A stretch of DNA of 35,508 nucleotides from positions 1-35,508 of the forward strand of contig JAKPNM010000027.1 of assembly GCA_029548395.1 (NCBI GenBank), in the 5' to 3' direction. This document shows positions 11,758 through 20,719 of the stretch, one piece after another. Positions within the stretch are counted from its first letter, which is position 1. The number at the start of each line of letters is the position of its first letter. Made by a program: the position numbers and the translations under genes. Origin of the DNA: Bacillota bacterium (GTDB lineage Bacteria; Bacillota; Clostridia; Christensenellales; Aristaeellaceae). The notes under the pieces are model-generated. The model was not told the origin of the DNA. It did no database searches and saw only the letters and a list, made by a program, of their open reading frames with translations.

Positions 11758-14406
11758 ATGAGCCAGAAGTTTGAAATGGGAAAAACCTTCCAGCCCCAGC
11801 AGATCGAGCAGGAGCTCTATGAGCGCTGGGAACGCGAAGGCGCTTTTTTGCCACGACAGAATGAGAACAGGAAGCCCTTCACCATTGTGATGCCGCCGCC
11901 CAACATCACCGGACAACTGCACATGGGCCACGCAGTGAACATCACCATGCAGGACATCCTGATCCGTTTCCACAGGATGCTGGGCGATCCCACCCTCTGG
12001 GTTCCGGGCACCGACCATGCATCCATCGCAACGGAAAACAAGATCGTGGAGCAGATGCGTCTGGAGGGCCTGAGCAAGGAGGATCTTGGCCGGGAAGCGT
12101 TTCTGGAGCGTGCCTGGGCCTGGAAGGAGCGCTATGGCGGTCAGATCACCCGGCAGCTGCGACGGCTGGGCGCTTCCTGCGACTGGAGCCGCGAGCGCTT
12201 CACCATGGATGAGGGCTGTTCGCATGCGGTCACGGAAGTGTTTGTGCGCCTGTATGAGCAGGGGATTATCTACCGCGGTGAGCGCATCATCAACTGGTGC
12301 CCTGCGTGCGAGACTGCCCTGTCGGACATTGAGGTGGACTATCAGGAGCAGCAGTCCCACCTTTGGTACATCCGCTATCCGGCAGCCGATGGCGGCCCTG
12401 GGGTGGTGGTGGCGACCACGCGTCCGGAGACGATGCTGGGCGATACAGGCGTTGCGGTCAATCCGGAGGATGCGCGCTACACCGGCCTGGTTGGCCGGGA
12501 ACTGACGCTGCCGCTGACCGGGCGCGTGATCCGTGTGGTTGCCGACGCCTATGTGGATCCGGCTTTTGGCACAGGCGCGGTCAAGATGACCCCGGCGCAT
12601 GATCCGAACGATTTTGACATCGCGAAGCGCCATGGCCTGGAGATCCTGCGCGTCATGAACGATGACGGCACCATGAATGCGGCGGCCGGGGCGGATTTTG
12701 AAGGGCTTACAGCCGCGGAATGCCGAAAGCTGGTGCTAAAACGCCTGGCAGCCGAGGGCCTGCTGGTCAAGACCGAGGATTATACGCACAACGTGGGCAG
12801 CTGCTGCCGTTGCCATGCCACGGTGGAGCCGCTGGTGTCCAAGCAATGGTTTTTAGAAATGGAACCGCTGGCCAAACCTGCCATCGAGGCTGTGCGCGAC
12901 GGCCGGATCAGCTTTTATCCTGAGCGGTTTTCCAAGATCTATTTCAACTGGATGGAAAACATCCGTGACTGGTGCATCAGCCGTCAACTGTGGTGGGGAC
13001 ACCGGATTCCAGCCTGGCATTGTGAAAGCTGCGGCCGCATCATCGTAGCCAGGACCGCGCCGGATACCTGCCCGGATTGCGGCAGCGGACGGCTGCGCCA
13101 GGACGAGGACGTGCTGGATACCTGGTTTTCCTCGGCGCTGTGGCCTTTTTCCACCCTGGGCTGGCCGGATAAGACAAGGGATCTGGACGCCTACTACCCG
13201 ACCAACACCCTGGTCACCGGCTATGACATTATCTTTTTCTGGGTTTCCCGCATGATTTTTTCCGGGCTGCACCATACCGGGCAGGCGCCCTTTGATACCG
13301 TGCTCATCAATGGCATCGTGCGCGATGAGCAGGGGCGCAAAATGTCCAAGTCCCTGGGCAATGGCGTAGACCCGCTGGAGTTGATTGACACCTATGGCGC
13401 GGACGCGCTGCGCTTCTCCCTGATCCAGGGCGTGGCGCCCGGGGCCGACATGCGCCTGAGCACCGAGCGCAGCGAGGCGGCGCGCAATTTTGCCAACAAG
13501 ATTTGGAATGCATCCCGCTATGTGCTGATGAACCTGACGGGCGAGGCCGGGCGCATCACGCCGGCTTTGCTCAACATGCCGGAGAAATGGATCCTGTCCA
13601 GGCTGAACCGGGCCATCCGCGCCGTCACCGATCACCTGCACGGCAATGACCTGGGCCTAGCCGCGCAGGTTGTCTATGATTTTGCCTGGAATGAGTTTTG
13701 TGACTGGTATATCGAGCTGTCCAAGGGCGACCTCTTCGATGGCGACGCGCAGCGTAAGGATCAGTCGCGCGCGGTGCTGTATGCGGTATTGTCCGCCTTG
13801 CTGCGCCTGCTGCATCCCTTCATGCCCTTCCTGACCGAAACCATCTACAGCTCCCTGCCCGGCCATGAGGGGCTCTCGTGCATGCTGGCCGACTGGCCGC
13901 AGGCAGACCCTGCCTGGGACTTCCCGCAGGAGGAGCAGGCCATGGAGGGCGTCATGGACATGATCCGCGCCATCCGTGTGGTGCGCCAGGAACTCAAGGT
14001 GCAGCCCGGGCACAAAGCCCGCGTGCTGCTCAAGCCCAACCCGGGCTGGGCGGAACGCCTGGCGACAGCCGAACCCTATTTTCAGCGCCTGGCTGGCGCG
14101 GCCTCCCTGAGTCTGCTGCAGCCTGAAGAGGCGCCGGATGAAAAGACCGTGTCCGCCGTTGGCGTCATCGGGGAAGCCCTGATGCCCCTGGGCGACCTGG
14201 TTGACCTGGACAAGGAGATCGCCCGGCTGGAGAAGGAAGCCCAGACTCTGCGCGATGAGATCGCGCGCAGCCAGGGCAAACTGGCCAACAAGGGCTTTGT
14301 CAGCAAGGCGCCGCCTGCCCTGGTGACGTCGGAGAAGGAGAAAATCACGCAAAATACAGCCATGCTGGAAACCTTGATCAAACGTCTGGAGGAGCTGCGC
14401 CGGTGA
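11758..14406 (+). CDS. valS: Valyl-tRNA synthetase
   Basis: This is a class I aminoacyl-tRNA synthetase that charges tRNA-Val with valine, 882 residues, the normal size for the family. The HIGH-type motif HMGH is at 55-58, inside PPPNITGQLHMGHA. The editing (CP1) domain that removes mischarged threonine lies in between, with the TTRPETMLGDTGVAVNPED segment. KMSKS is at 528-532. An anticodon-binding domain follows, then a C-terminal coiled-coil of about 65 residues (DLDKEIARLEKEAQTL) that is typical of ValS. The ATG at 11758 follows GAGGAGG. Expression is controlled by the T-box leader directly upstream. It overlaps the following rsmH by four bases. Confidence 0.98.
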   Translation: MSQKFEMGKTFQPQQIEQELYERWEREGAFLPRQNENRKPFTIVMPPPNITGQLHMGHAVNITMQDILIRFHRMLGDPTLWVPGTDHASIATENKIVEQMRLEGLSKEDLGREAFLERAWAWKERYGGQITRQLRRLGASCDWSRERFTMDEGCSHAVTEVFVRLYEQGIIYRGERIINWCPACETALSDIEVDYQEQQSHLWYIRYPAADGGPGVVVATTRPETMLGDTGVAVNPEDARYTGLVGRELTLPLTGRVIRVVADAYVDPAFGTGAVKMTPAHDPNDFDIAKRHGLEILRVMNDDGTMNAAAGADFEGLTAAECRKLVLKRLAAEGLLVKTEDYTHNVGSCCRCHATVEPLVSKQWFLEMEPLAKPAIEAVRDGRISFYPERFSKIYFNWMENIRDWCISRQLWWGHRIPAWHCESCGRIIVARTAPDTCPDCGSGRLRQDEDVLDTWFSSALWPFSTLGWPDKTRDLDAYYPTNTLVTGYDIIFFWVSRMIFSGLHHTGQAPFDTVLINGIVRDEQGRKMSKSLGNGVDPLELIDTYGADALRFSLIQGVAPGADMRLSTERSEAARNFANKIWNASRYVLMNLTGEAGRITPALLNMPEKWILSRLNRAIRAVTDHLHGNDLGLAAQVVYDFAWNEFCDWYIELSKGDLFDGDAQRKDQSRAVLYAVLSALLRLLHPFMPFLTETIYSSLPGHEGLSCMLADWPQADPAWDFPQEEQAMEGVMDMIRAIRVVRQELKVQPGHKARVLLKPNPGWAERLATAEPYFQRLAGAASLSLLQPEEAPDEKTVSAVGVIGEALMPLGDLVDLDKEIARLEKEAQTLRDEIARSQGKLANKGFVSKAPPALVTSEKEKITQNTAMLETLIKRLEELRR

Positions 14407-15341
14407 ACGGCGAACAGGTCTTCCGCCACGTTCCGGTGCTGTTGGAAGAAACCTTGACCGCGCTGAACCTGCAGCCCCGGGGCACATACTTGGACGGCAC
14501 GGTGGGCGGCGGAGGCCACAGCGAGGGCATTTGCCGGGCGCTTGATGGCAACTGCACGCTGTTTGCCCTGGACCGGGACAGGGACGCCCTCAAGGCGGCT
14601 GCGCGGCGCCTTGCGCCCTGGCAGGGCCTGACCCTGGTGCATGGAAATTTTCACGAGGCGCACCGGCTGCTGCCGGGGATTGCGTTTGATGGCATCCTGC
14701 TGGACTTGGGGGTGTCCTCCTGGCAATTGGATACTCCCGGGCGCGGCTTTTCCTATCACGAGGACGCGCCGCTGGACATGCGCATGGATCAAAGCGCGGG
14801 CCGGACAGCGGCCGACTGGCTCAACACCACCCCTGAGCGCGAGATCGCGAGGGCGCTGTATGACTACGCGGACGAGCGCTGGGCTGCCCGCATTGCCCGA
14901 GTCATCGTAGAAATGCGTTCAGAGCGGCTGTTTGAAAGCACGCAGGACCTGGTGCGCGCGGTGGACCGCGCCATTCCCAAGGCGGTGCGCCGCAGGGATG
15001 AGGGCCATCCGGCCCGGCGCACCTTTCAGGCGGTGCGCATCGCGGTCAATGATGAGATTGCTCCGCTGGCCTGTGCGCTGGAAAGCCTGCTGTCCATGCT
15101 CAAGCCCGGCGGACGACTATGCGTCATCAGCTTTCATTCCATTGAGGACCGCGTGGTCAAGCGGGCTTTTGCCGGCTTTAAAAATCCCTGCATCTGCCCG
15201 GCGGACGCGCCGGTGTGCGTGTGCGGCAGGAAGCCGCTGGCTGTCCTGCCAAAGGGCTATCCGACAGCGCCCGGCCGGGAAGAAATGGAGGCCAATCCCC
15301 GCGCCCGCAGCGCGAGGCTGCGCGTGGCGCAAAGGATCTGA
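14403..15341 (+). CDS. rsmH: 16S rRNA (cytosine(1402)-N(4))-methyltransferase
   Basis: This enzyme transfers a methyl group from S-adenosylmethionine to N4 of C1402 in 16S rRNA, in the decoding centre. It has 312 residues, the family length. FRHVPVLLEE at the N-terminus, the SAM-binding YLDGTVGGGGHS (29-40), DGILLDLGVSSWQLD, and the C-terminal SFHSIEDRVVKR segment identify it. It starts with GTG inside the valS stop (GTGA overlap), with GGAGGAG about eight bases upstream. It is normally the mraW gene at the head of the division and cell-wall cluster, and no other gene of that cluster is in this window. The next gene, rsmI, methylates the same nucleotide. Confidence 0.97.
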   Translation: MNGEQVFRHVPVLLEETLTALNLQPRGTYLDGTVGGGGHSEGICRALDGNCTLFALDRDRDALKAAARRLAPWQGLTLVHGNFHEAHRLLPGIAFDGILLDLGVSSWQLDTPGRGFSYHEDAPLDMRMDQSAGRTAADWLNTTPEREIARALYDYADERWAARIARVIVEMRSERLFESTQDLVRAVDRAIPKAVRRRDEGHPARRTFQAVRIAVNDEIAPLACALESLLSMLKPGGRLCVISFHSIEDRVVKRAFAGFKNPCICPADAPVCVCGRKPLAVLPKGYPTAPGREEMEANPRARSARLRVAQRI

Positions 15342-15342
15342 A

Positions 15343-16236
15343 ATGAGTGTTTTATACCTGATCGCCACCCCGATCGGCAACCTGGAGGACCTCAGCCCCC
15401 GGGCACAGCGCCTGCTGGGCGAGTGCGACCTGATCCTGGCTGAGGATACCCGCGTCACGCGCAAGCTGCTGTCCGCTTTCGGCATCAGCACCCCGCTGGA
15501 GAGCAGCCATCAGCACAACGAGGCCGGCAAGGCGCAGCAGATCATCGCGCGCATGCGCGAACACACGCTGAGGATTGCCCTGGTGACGGATGCCGGCACG
15601 CCGGCAGTGTCAGACCCTGGCGCGCTGCTGGTGGCGGCTGCCCACCAGGCCGGCATCCGGGTCATCGCCGTGCCCGGACCCAGCGCCTTCGCGGCGGCCC
15701 TGTCCGCTGCCGGCTTTGAGCACACGGCGTTCACCTTTTATGGCTTTCTGCCCCGCAAACAGAAGGAGCTGAAGGAGGCGCTTGAGTCCATGCGCGGCGG
15801 CGCGCCGCTGGCAGTGATGTATGAGTCGCCGCACCGGGTTCTTCCCCTGCTCAAAGCCATACAAGCTGTGTATCCGGGCTGCATGCTGTCTGTCAGCCGC
15901 GAGCTGAGCAAGCTGCATGAACAGACCGTCCGGGGCAGGGTGGAGAATGTGCTCGCGCGGTTTGCTGCTGACGAGGGCTTGCTGCGCGGCGAGTTTGTTT
16001 TGGTGATGGAGGTGCCCGGGGCCGAGGGCGTTTCAAGCTCCCTGCAGGAGGCGCTCAGCCTTGAAGGGCAGCTGGCGGACGCGCTAGCCGGAGGCAGCAG
16101 CCTGCGGGAGGCCATGGCGAAGCTTCAGCGCGATGGACACCGGAAAAACGCCGTGTACGCTGCCTCGCTCAAGCTGAAAACCATCGCAAAGAGCTTGCTA
16201 AACGCAGCGCTGGATGAGGGCGAGCTGACTGATTGA
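15343..16236 (+). CDS. rsmI: 16S rRNA (cytidine(1402)-2'-O)-methyltransferase
   Basis: This enzyme puts the 2'-O-methyl group on C1402 of 16S rRNA, the same residue that RsmH modifies on the base, so the two neighbours together make m4Cm1402. It has 297 residues. The tetrapyrrole-methylase-type fold is clear from LYLIATPIGNLEDLSPRA, LAEDTRVTRKLL, VTDAGTPAVSDPG and VPGPSAFAAALSAAG. I chose the ATG at 15343, preceded by AAAGGA. The frame is open far upstream only as a shadow of rsmH. It starts one base after the rsmH stop. Its own stop codon lies inside the -35 box of the next promoter. Confidence 0.97.
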   Translation: MSVLYLIATPIGNLEDLSPRAQRLLGECDLILAEDTRVTRKLLSAFGISTPLESSHQHNEAGKAQQIIARMREHTLRIALVTDAGTPAVSDPGALLVAAAHQAGIRVIAVPGPSAFAAALSAAGFEHTAFTFYGFLPRKQKELKEALESMRGGAPLAVMYESPHRVLPLLKAIQAVYPGCMLSVSRELSKLHEQTVRGRVENVLARFAADEGLLRGEFVLVMEVPGAEGVSSSLQEALSLEGQLADALAGGSSLREAMAKLQRDGHRKNAVYAASLKLKTIAKSLLNAALDEGELTD

Positions 16237-16262
16237 CAGGGCGTTGGGCCCTTTGCTATATT
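16233..16262 (+). promoter_or_regulatory. Promoter of the S component-coaX pair
   Basis: TTGACA (16233-16238), an 18-base spacer and TATATT (16257-16262) form a good sigma-A promoter. The -35 box contains the rsmI stop codon. The spacer also holds a short AGGGC/GCCCT hairpin that is too weak to call a terminator. The predicted leader is about 80 bases with no recognised riboswitch. Confidence 0.75.
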
Positions 16263-16348
16263 GGCCTTGCCGGCATCATTCCTGAGCCGGACTGCGAACT
16301 CACGCCACGGACGTCAGGCATCCCTTGTGAGCCTGAACGGAGAAACAC

Positions 16349-16936
16349 ATGAAAAAAGATAAAACCAGGAATCTTACAGTGACAGCAATTCTTGTTGCCC
16401 TGATATTTGTGTTGGGGTTAACGCCGCTGGGACTGATTCCTTTAGGCTTTATCAATGTAACAATCCTTGCTTTGCCCGTTATCGTTGGCACTTTGTCGCT
16501 TGGATTGAGTTCCGGATTAACTCTTGGTTTCTTCTTTGGATTAGCAAGTTTATTGAGTGTTTTGGGCTTATCAATGACGCCCCCCAGCTCTCTGGCCGGC
16601 ACATTGTTGGCAGCCAGCCCTGTTTTAACGGTTGTTATGTGTTTTTTACCGCGACTGCTTGTACCACTGTTCACTCACCTCGTATACAAGGCTTTCATAG
16701 ATAAAACCAACAGAAAAATCGCCATACCTGTCGCGGCGGCCACCGGCTCGCTGACCAACACTGTGTTTTACCTGGGGCTGATGTATCTGTTCTATCAATT
16801 AGCTGCGCTTGATGCTACAAAGGTGGTAAGCCTGATCCTTGGAGTCGCTTTTGTTGCAGGCATTTCGGAAGCCGCGGTCTCAGCTTTGCTGGCTTTCCCG
16901 ATAATAATCGCACTGGATAAAATACAAAAGAGGTAG
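16349..16936 (+). CDS. ECF transporter S component, probably for pantothenate
   Basis: This is an integral membrane substrate-binding subunit of an energy-coupling-factor importer, 195 residues with about six hydrophobic segments. The pattern ILVALIFVLGLTPLG, GFINVTILALPVIVG and a later SLTNTVFYLGLMYLF helix is that of S components of the pantothenate/riboflavin-like group. It lies directly before coaX, which phosphorylates pantothenate, so pantothenate uptake (PanT) is the best inference. The shared ATPase and EcfT genes are not in the window, as expected for a group II system. The gene is visibly less GC-rich than its neighbours (many TTA, TTG and ATT codons), partly because it encodes a membrane protein. 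ACGGAG precedes the ATG. Confidence 0.8.
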   Translation: MKKDKTRNLTVTAILVALIFVLGLTPLGLIPLGFINVTILALPVIVGTLSLGLSSGLTLGFFFGLASLLSVLGLSMTPPSSLAGTLLAASPVLTVVMCFLPRLLVPLFTHLVYKAFIDKTNRKIAIPVAAATGSLTNTVFYLGLMYLFYQLAALDATKVVSLILGVAFVAGISEAAVSALLAFPIIIALDKIQKR

Positions 16937-16945
16937 TTCATCATT

Positions 16946-17716
16946 ATGATTCTTGTCATGGACATCGGCAACACCACAGTCAAAACGGCAGTTTTTGAAG
17001 GCAGGGAGCTGATCAAATCTTGGCGTATTTCGACCAATACCAGCTACACCTCGGATGAATATGGACTGGTGATGACCAATATGTTTCGCCAGGCCGGTCT
17101 GTCCGTTGAGGCCATCGGCGGCATCATGATCTCCTCTGTGGTGCCCAGCATCAACTTCACCATTCAGCACATGTGCCATGATTACTTCGCGCTGGATCCG
17201 CATTTCGTGGGGCCGGGCCTGAAGACCGGTATCAACATCCTGTATGAAAACCCCAAGGAGCTGGGCGCGGACAGGATCTGCAATGCCGTAGCCGCCTATG
17301 CGCAGTATGGCTCGCCCTGCATTTTCATCGACTTTGGCACTGCCACCAGCTTTGGCGCTCTCAGTGGCAACGGCAACTTTTTGGGCGGCTGCATCCTCAC
17401 CGGCGTGCGCCTGGCGCGTGAGGCAGTGGTGACCGGCACCTCCAAGCTGCCCCATTTTGAGCTCAACTTGCCCGAAAAGGTCATCAACCGCACCACCATC
17501 ACTAACCTGCAGGCTGGTTTGCTCTACGGATATGTGGGCCAGGTCAGCTACCTTGTGGAGCGCATGAAGCAGGAGATGGGGGAGAAGCATGTGACGGTGG
17601 TTGCGACCGGTGGTTTTGCATCCGCCATCGCCCGGCAGTCCGACGCGATTGAGCATGTAGATAACCTGCTCACCCTCAAGGGGGTGCGCATGATCTACGA
17701 AAAGAATTATCAGTAG
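16946..17716 (+). CDS. coaX: Type III pantothenate kinase
   Basis: This enzyme phosphorylates pantothenate, the first step of coenzyme A synthesis. It is the type III form, which is not feedback-inhibited by CoA and needs a monovalent cation. It has 256 residues. The ATP-binding DIGNT is at 6-10, GADR at 107-110 contains the catalytic-type D109, and IDFGTATSF starts at 128 with D129. The GGCILTG segment follows. The gene begins nine bases after the S component stop, and the pair makes sense as uptake plus trapping of the vitamin. A two-way terminator follows. Confidence 0.96.
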   Translation: MILVMDIGNTTVKTAVFEGRELIKSWRISTNTSYTSDEYGLVMTNMFRQAGLSVEAIGGIMISSVVPSINFTIQHMCHDYFALDPHFVGPGLKTGINILYENPKELGADRICNAVAAYAQYGSPCIFIDFGTATSFGALSGNGNFLGGCILTGVRLAREAVVTGTSKLPHFELNLPEKVINRTTITNLQAGLLYGYVGQVSYLVERMKQEMGEKHVTVVATGGFASAIARQSDAIEHVDNLLTLKGVRMIYEKNYQ

Positions 17717-17735
17717 CCTGTTTTGTGTAATCAGG

Positions 17736-17767
17736 AAAAGCTGTCTGTCGACTTGCAGGCGGCTTTT
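17736..17767. terminator. Bidirectional terminator between coaX and dacF
   Basis: AAAAGCTGTCTG (17736-17747) pairs with CAGGCGGCTTTT (17756-17767) over an eight-base loop, using two G-U pairs. A-runs and T-runs flank it, so it can stop transcription from coaX (plus) and from dacF (minus). It lies in the 73-base gap of this convergent pair. Confidence 0.9.
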
Positions 17768-17789
17768 ATGATGCTTTGCATCAACAGCT

Positions 17790-19226
17790 TTAGCGGTAGT
17801 ACCGCGTCTTGTATTCCAGTTTCTGCTTGATTTTGGGTTTGCGCTTGCGCGTTATCAGCTTAAACAGCAGTCGCAGCAGCACCGCCAATGCCACAACCGG
17901 CAGCAGCGCGATGATGACAAATTCCAACGAGAAGCGGGGGAAGGGGTTGGGGTCCGCATCGGTGTAGGCCTTGATTTCCTCCACTGTAGGCGCGATCGAG
18001 GCCCGCCGCTGGATGCTACGCCCGGCGATCAGCTCATATTGCACCGGCTCTTCGCCCGGGTTCAGGGGCGTGTAGGTCATGATGCCCATGACCTCGCCGG
18101 CCTGGACAGGCGCTTCCAGCGTCCGGGTGTATTCAATCTGGGTGCGCGCGTTGTAGATGCTCATCTGGTCATCGGCACTGCCTTTGGGAGCGATCAGCGC
18201 GTCGTTTGCCAGGGGATCCACCTTGCGCAGGTTGAGCTCCAGCCGCCCCAGGTCGCTGTCCTCCAGCGCGAAGGAACTGATGTTGATCACCTTGGGTGCC
18301 TGCATATACAAGGCGGCTACCGTAGTGGAAACAAACTGTGTAAACCCGTAATCCAGCAGCCGAGCGGTATCGCGCCATTTGGCTGTTGAGCCTGAATTGA
18401 GCACGACGGAAATCAGCTGAATGCCCTGTTTGGTGGCGGAACCCACAAAGCAGTCGCCCGCCTGTGAATGCTGGCCGGTTTTGATCCCGGTCGCGTACTG
18501 GTAATAATATTTGTTGTCATCCCCTGCTTGGAGGAAGTCAATGGCACGGTTCTTAAAGCGCCTGGCGCCTGACAGGTTGGTTGGCGGCAGGGTGAAGCTG
18601 GTGAGCAGGGCGATCTGACGAAACTCGCTGTTTTGCATGGCTTCTCTGGCAATGATGGCCAGGTCGCGCGCGGTGGACAGATGATAGTCCTCGTGGTAGC
18701 CGTGGGAGTTGGTGAAATGTGTGCCGGTGCAGCCATATCGGACTGCCGCCTCATTCATCAGGGCGACAAAGGCCTGCTCCGAGCCCATCAGGTGCTCGGC
18801 AATCGCGATGGCGCCGTCATTGCCCGACTGCACCATGGTGGCGCGGATCAGGTCGCCCAGTCTCACCTGCTCGCCTTCCTTCAGGCCGATTTTGGAGGCG
18901 TCCTCCGGCACGCTGGCGGCGTACGCGGAGACTGTCACGATTTCATCCTGGTCCTCCGCCAGGGTCAGGGCCAGCAGGGCGGTGAGTATTTTGGTGGTGG
19001 AGGCCGGCGGGCGCATTTCGTCCGCGTTCTTCTCAAACAACACCCTGCCGCTGCTTTGCTCAATGACAATGGCGCTGGAAGCGCGCAGGTTGCGCGCCTC
19101 CAGGTTTTCCGGGTGGGCAGGATCATATTCGCCGGCAAAGGCGGGCAGCGGCGGCCAAAGCAGCAGCAAAGCAAGCAGCGCTGACAAGAGCCGCGATAAA
19201 TGAGCCTGCCGCAGGCGTTTGCCCAT
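17790..19226 (-). CDS. D-alanyl-D-alanine carboxypeptidase (S11, DacF/PBP5-like)
   Basis: This is a secreted, membrane-anchored penicillin-binding protein that trims the terminal D-Ala from peptidoglycan stem peptides, 478 residues. The signal peptide runs to about residue 31 (ALLALLLLWPPLPAFA). The peptidase S11 catalytic motifs are S76-x-x-K79, S134-G-N136 and K249-T-G251. A beta-rich C-terminal domain follows, then a hydrophobic anchor near 440-460 with a basic cytoplasmic tail (TRKRKPKIKQK). I chose the ATG at 19226, six bases after AAGGAGG. An earlier in-frame start at 19256 lacks a site. It is the last gene of tmcAL-fumA-fumB-dacF, 36 bases after fumB. Confidence 0.95.
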   Translation of the reverse strand: MGKRLRQAHLSRLLSALLALLLLWPPLPAFAGEYDPAHPENLEARNLRASSAIVIEQSSGRVLFEKNADEMRPPASTTKILTALLALTLAEDQDEIVTVSAYAASVPEDASKIGLKEGEQVRLGDLIRATMVQSGNDGAIAIAEHLMGSEQAFVALMNEAAVRYGCTGTHFTNSHGYHEDYHLSTARDLAIIAREAMQNSEFRQIALLTSFTLPPTNLSGARRFKNRAIDFLQAGDDNKYYYQYATGIKTGQHSQAGDCFVGSATKQGIQLISVVLNSGSTAKWRDTARLLDYGFTQFVSTTVAALYMQAPKVINISSFALEDSDLGRLELNLRKVDPLANDALIAPKGSADDQMSIYNARTQIEYTRTLEAPVQAGEVMGIMTYTPLNPGEEPVQYELIAGRSIQRRASIAPTVEEIKAYTDADPNPFPRFSLEFVIIALLPVVALAVLLRLLFKLITRKRKPKIKQKLEYKTRYYR

Positions 19227-19262
19227 GCCCTGCCTCCTTAGCAAAAACGTGGGCACATCCTA

Positions 19263-19817
19263 TCACATCGCATGCTGTTTGTACAGTTTGGGTCCCTCTT
19301 CATACAGGTTGCCGCCCTGCGTGTCCACGCAGACCACCGCGGGCAGGTCCACAATCTCAAAGCGGTGGATGGCTTCAGGCCCCAGATCCTCATAGGCGAC
19401 CACCCGGGCGGAGCGGATGGCCTTGGAGATCAGCACCGCCGAGCCGCCGATCGCCCCGAAGTATACAGCCCCGTAGCGGGGCATCGCCCGCATGGTCTCG
19501 GGCCCCAGCCTGCCCTTTCCAATCATGCCCTTCAACCCCCGGGCCAGCAGCGGCGGTGTGTAGATGTCCATCCGATAGCTGCTGGTGGGGCCTGCGGAGC
19601 CCACCGGCTGGCCCGGGCGCGCCGGCGCCGGTCCGACATAATAAATGACTTCGCCCTGCAAACAGACGGGCAAGTCCTCTCCTTTTTCCAACAATGCCGC
19701 CAGACGCTTGTGAGCCGCGTCCCGCCCTGTCAGCACGCTGCCTGACAACAGCACCTGGTCGCCCGCCCTTAATTCGCGCGCGACCTCATCCGTGAGCGGC
19801 AAACGAACCTTCTTCAT
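19263..19817 (-). CDS. fumB: Class I fumarate hydratase, beta subunit
   Basis: This is the C-terminal-type subunit of a two-part iron-sulfur hydro-lyase (fumarase or L-tartrate dehydratase type), 184 residues, acting in the partial citrate cycle. The family segments GSVLTGRDAAHKRL, QGEVIYYVGPAP, GPTSSYRMD and MIGKGRLG are all clear. I chose the ATG at 19817, eight bases after AAGGAGG, over a TTG one codon earlier. It follows the alpha-subunit gene after 31 bases. Fumarate and tartrate activities cannot be told apart from the sequence alone, and fumarate is more likely where no tartrate genes are near. Confidence 0.92.
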   Translation of the reverse strand: MKKVRLPLTDEVARELRAGDQVLLSGSVLTGRDAAHKRLAALLEKGEDLPVCLQGEVIYYVGPAPARPGQPVGSAGPTSSYRMDIYTPPLLARGLKGMIGKGRLGPETMRAMPRYGAVYFGAIGGSAVLISKAIRSARVVAYEDLGPEAIHRFEIVDLPAVVCVDTQGGNLYEEGPKLYKQHAM

Positions 19818-19848
19818 CAAAGCTTCCTCCTTTTTTGCCTGTAGGCTC

Positions 19849-20694
19849 TTACAGCGTCATTTCAGCGTGACGGGCTGCATGGCAGCAGATGTTCACAGCT
19901 ACAGGCAAACCGGCGATGTGGGTGGGCGCTGTCATGATATGCACCTTCAGCGCTGTGGTTTGTCCGCCATAGCCGGCCGGGCCGATCCCCAGGCGGTTGA
20001 TCTCCCGCTCCAAATCATCTTCCAGCGCCTTGTAGCGGGGGTCCCTGTGGCTGCGGCTCATCGGCAGGCTGGTAGCGCGCTTGGCCATCAGCGCGCACAG
20101 CTCAAAGCTGCCGCCGATCCCTACGCCCACCACCAGGGGAGGACAGGGATTGGGACCGGCTTCCTCCACAACCCGCAGCACAAAACGCTTGACGCCCTCC
20201 ACGCCGTCTGAGGGTGTCAGCATCTTCAGCTGGCTCATGTTCTCGCTGCCAAAGCCCTTGGCGATGGCGGTGATCTGCACCTTGTCTCCGGGTATCAGGC
20301 GCACGTGCAGGACACAGGGCGTGTTGTCTCCTGTGTTCTTTCGGTCAAACAGCGGTTCGGCCACAATGGATTTGCGCAGATAGCCTTCCTGGTACGCCTT
20401 GCGCACCCCGGCATTGACCGCCTCCTCCAGGCTGCCGCCAACCAGGTGCACCTCCTGGCCGATGCTCAGGTACACCACCGACAACCCTGTGTCCTGGCAG
20501 ACAGGCATGCGCTCGCGCGCGCCGATGGTGTTGTTTTCAATGATCTGTTCCAGCACCATACGTCCCAGGGGGGATGGCTCCACGGCCTGGCTTTGCGCAA
20601 GCTTGTCCATCACATCCGTGCCGATGACGTAGTTGGCCTCCAGGAACAACTCGGCAACAGCCTGCGTAATCCGGGCGACATCCAGTTCTCTCAT
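19849..20694 (-). CDS. fumA: Class I fumarate hydratase, alpha subunit
   Basis: This is the catalytic, iron-sulfur-cluster-bearing subunit of the oxygen-sensitive class I fumarase, 281 residues. The expected three cluster cysteines are visible: C66 in MPVCQDTG, C184 in GPNPCPPLVVG, and C271 in the NICCHAARHAE segment. It interconverts fumarate and malate together with the beta subunit encoded next. The gene starts 25 bases after the tmcAL stop. The oxygen-labile cluster fits an anaerobe. The class I tartrate dehydratase alpha subunit is the alternative reading. Confidence 0.93.
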   Translation of the reverse strand: MRELDVARITQAVAELFLEANYVIGTDVMDKLAQSQAVEPSPLGRMVLEQIIENNTIGARERMPVCQDTGLSVVYLSIGQEVHLVGGSLEEAVNAGVRKAYQEGYLRKSIVAEPLFDRKNTGDNTPCVLHVRLIPGDKVQITAIAKGFGSENMSQLKMLTPSDGVEGVKRFVLRVVEEAGPNPCPPLVVGVGIGGSFELCALMAKRATSLPMSRSHRDPRYKALEDDLEREINRLGIGPAGYGGQTTALKVHIMTAPTHIAGLPVAVNICCHAARHAEMTL

Positions 20695-20719
20695 CAGGCA
20701 GTTCTCCTTTATGTTGATA

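Noticed and set aside
11504-11761. 85-codon frame between rpmF and valS
   Set aside because: It covers the T-box leader, whose conserved RNA motifs explain the sequence. The peptide has no ribosome binding site and no homology.
16239-16256. AGGGC/GCCCT hairpin after rsmI as a terminator
   Set aside because: The stem has only five pairs with a very short T-run, and it lies inside the spacer of a good promoter.
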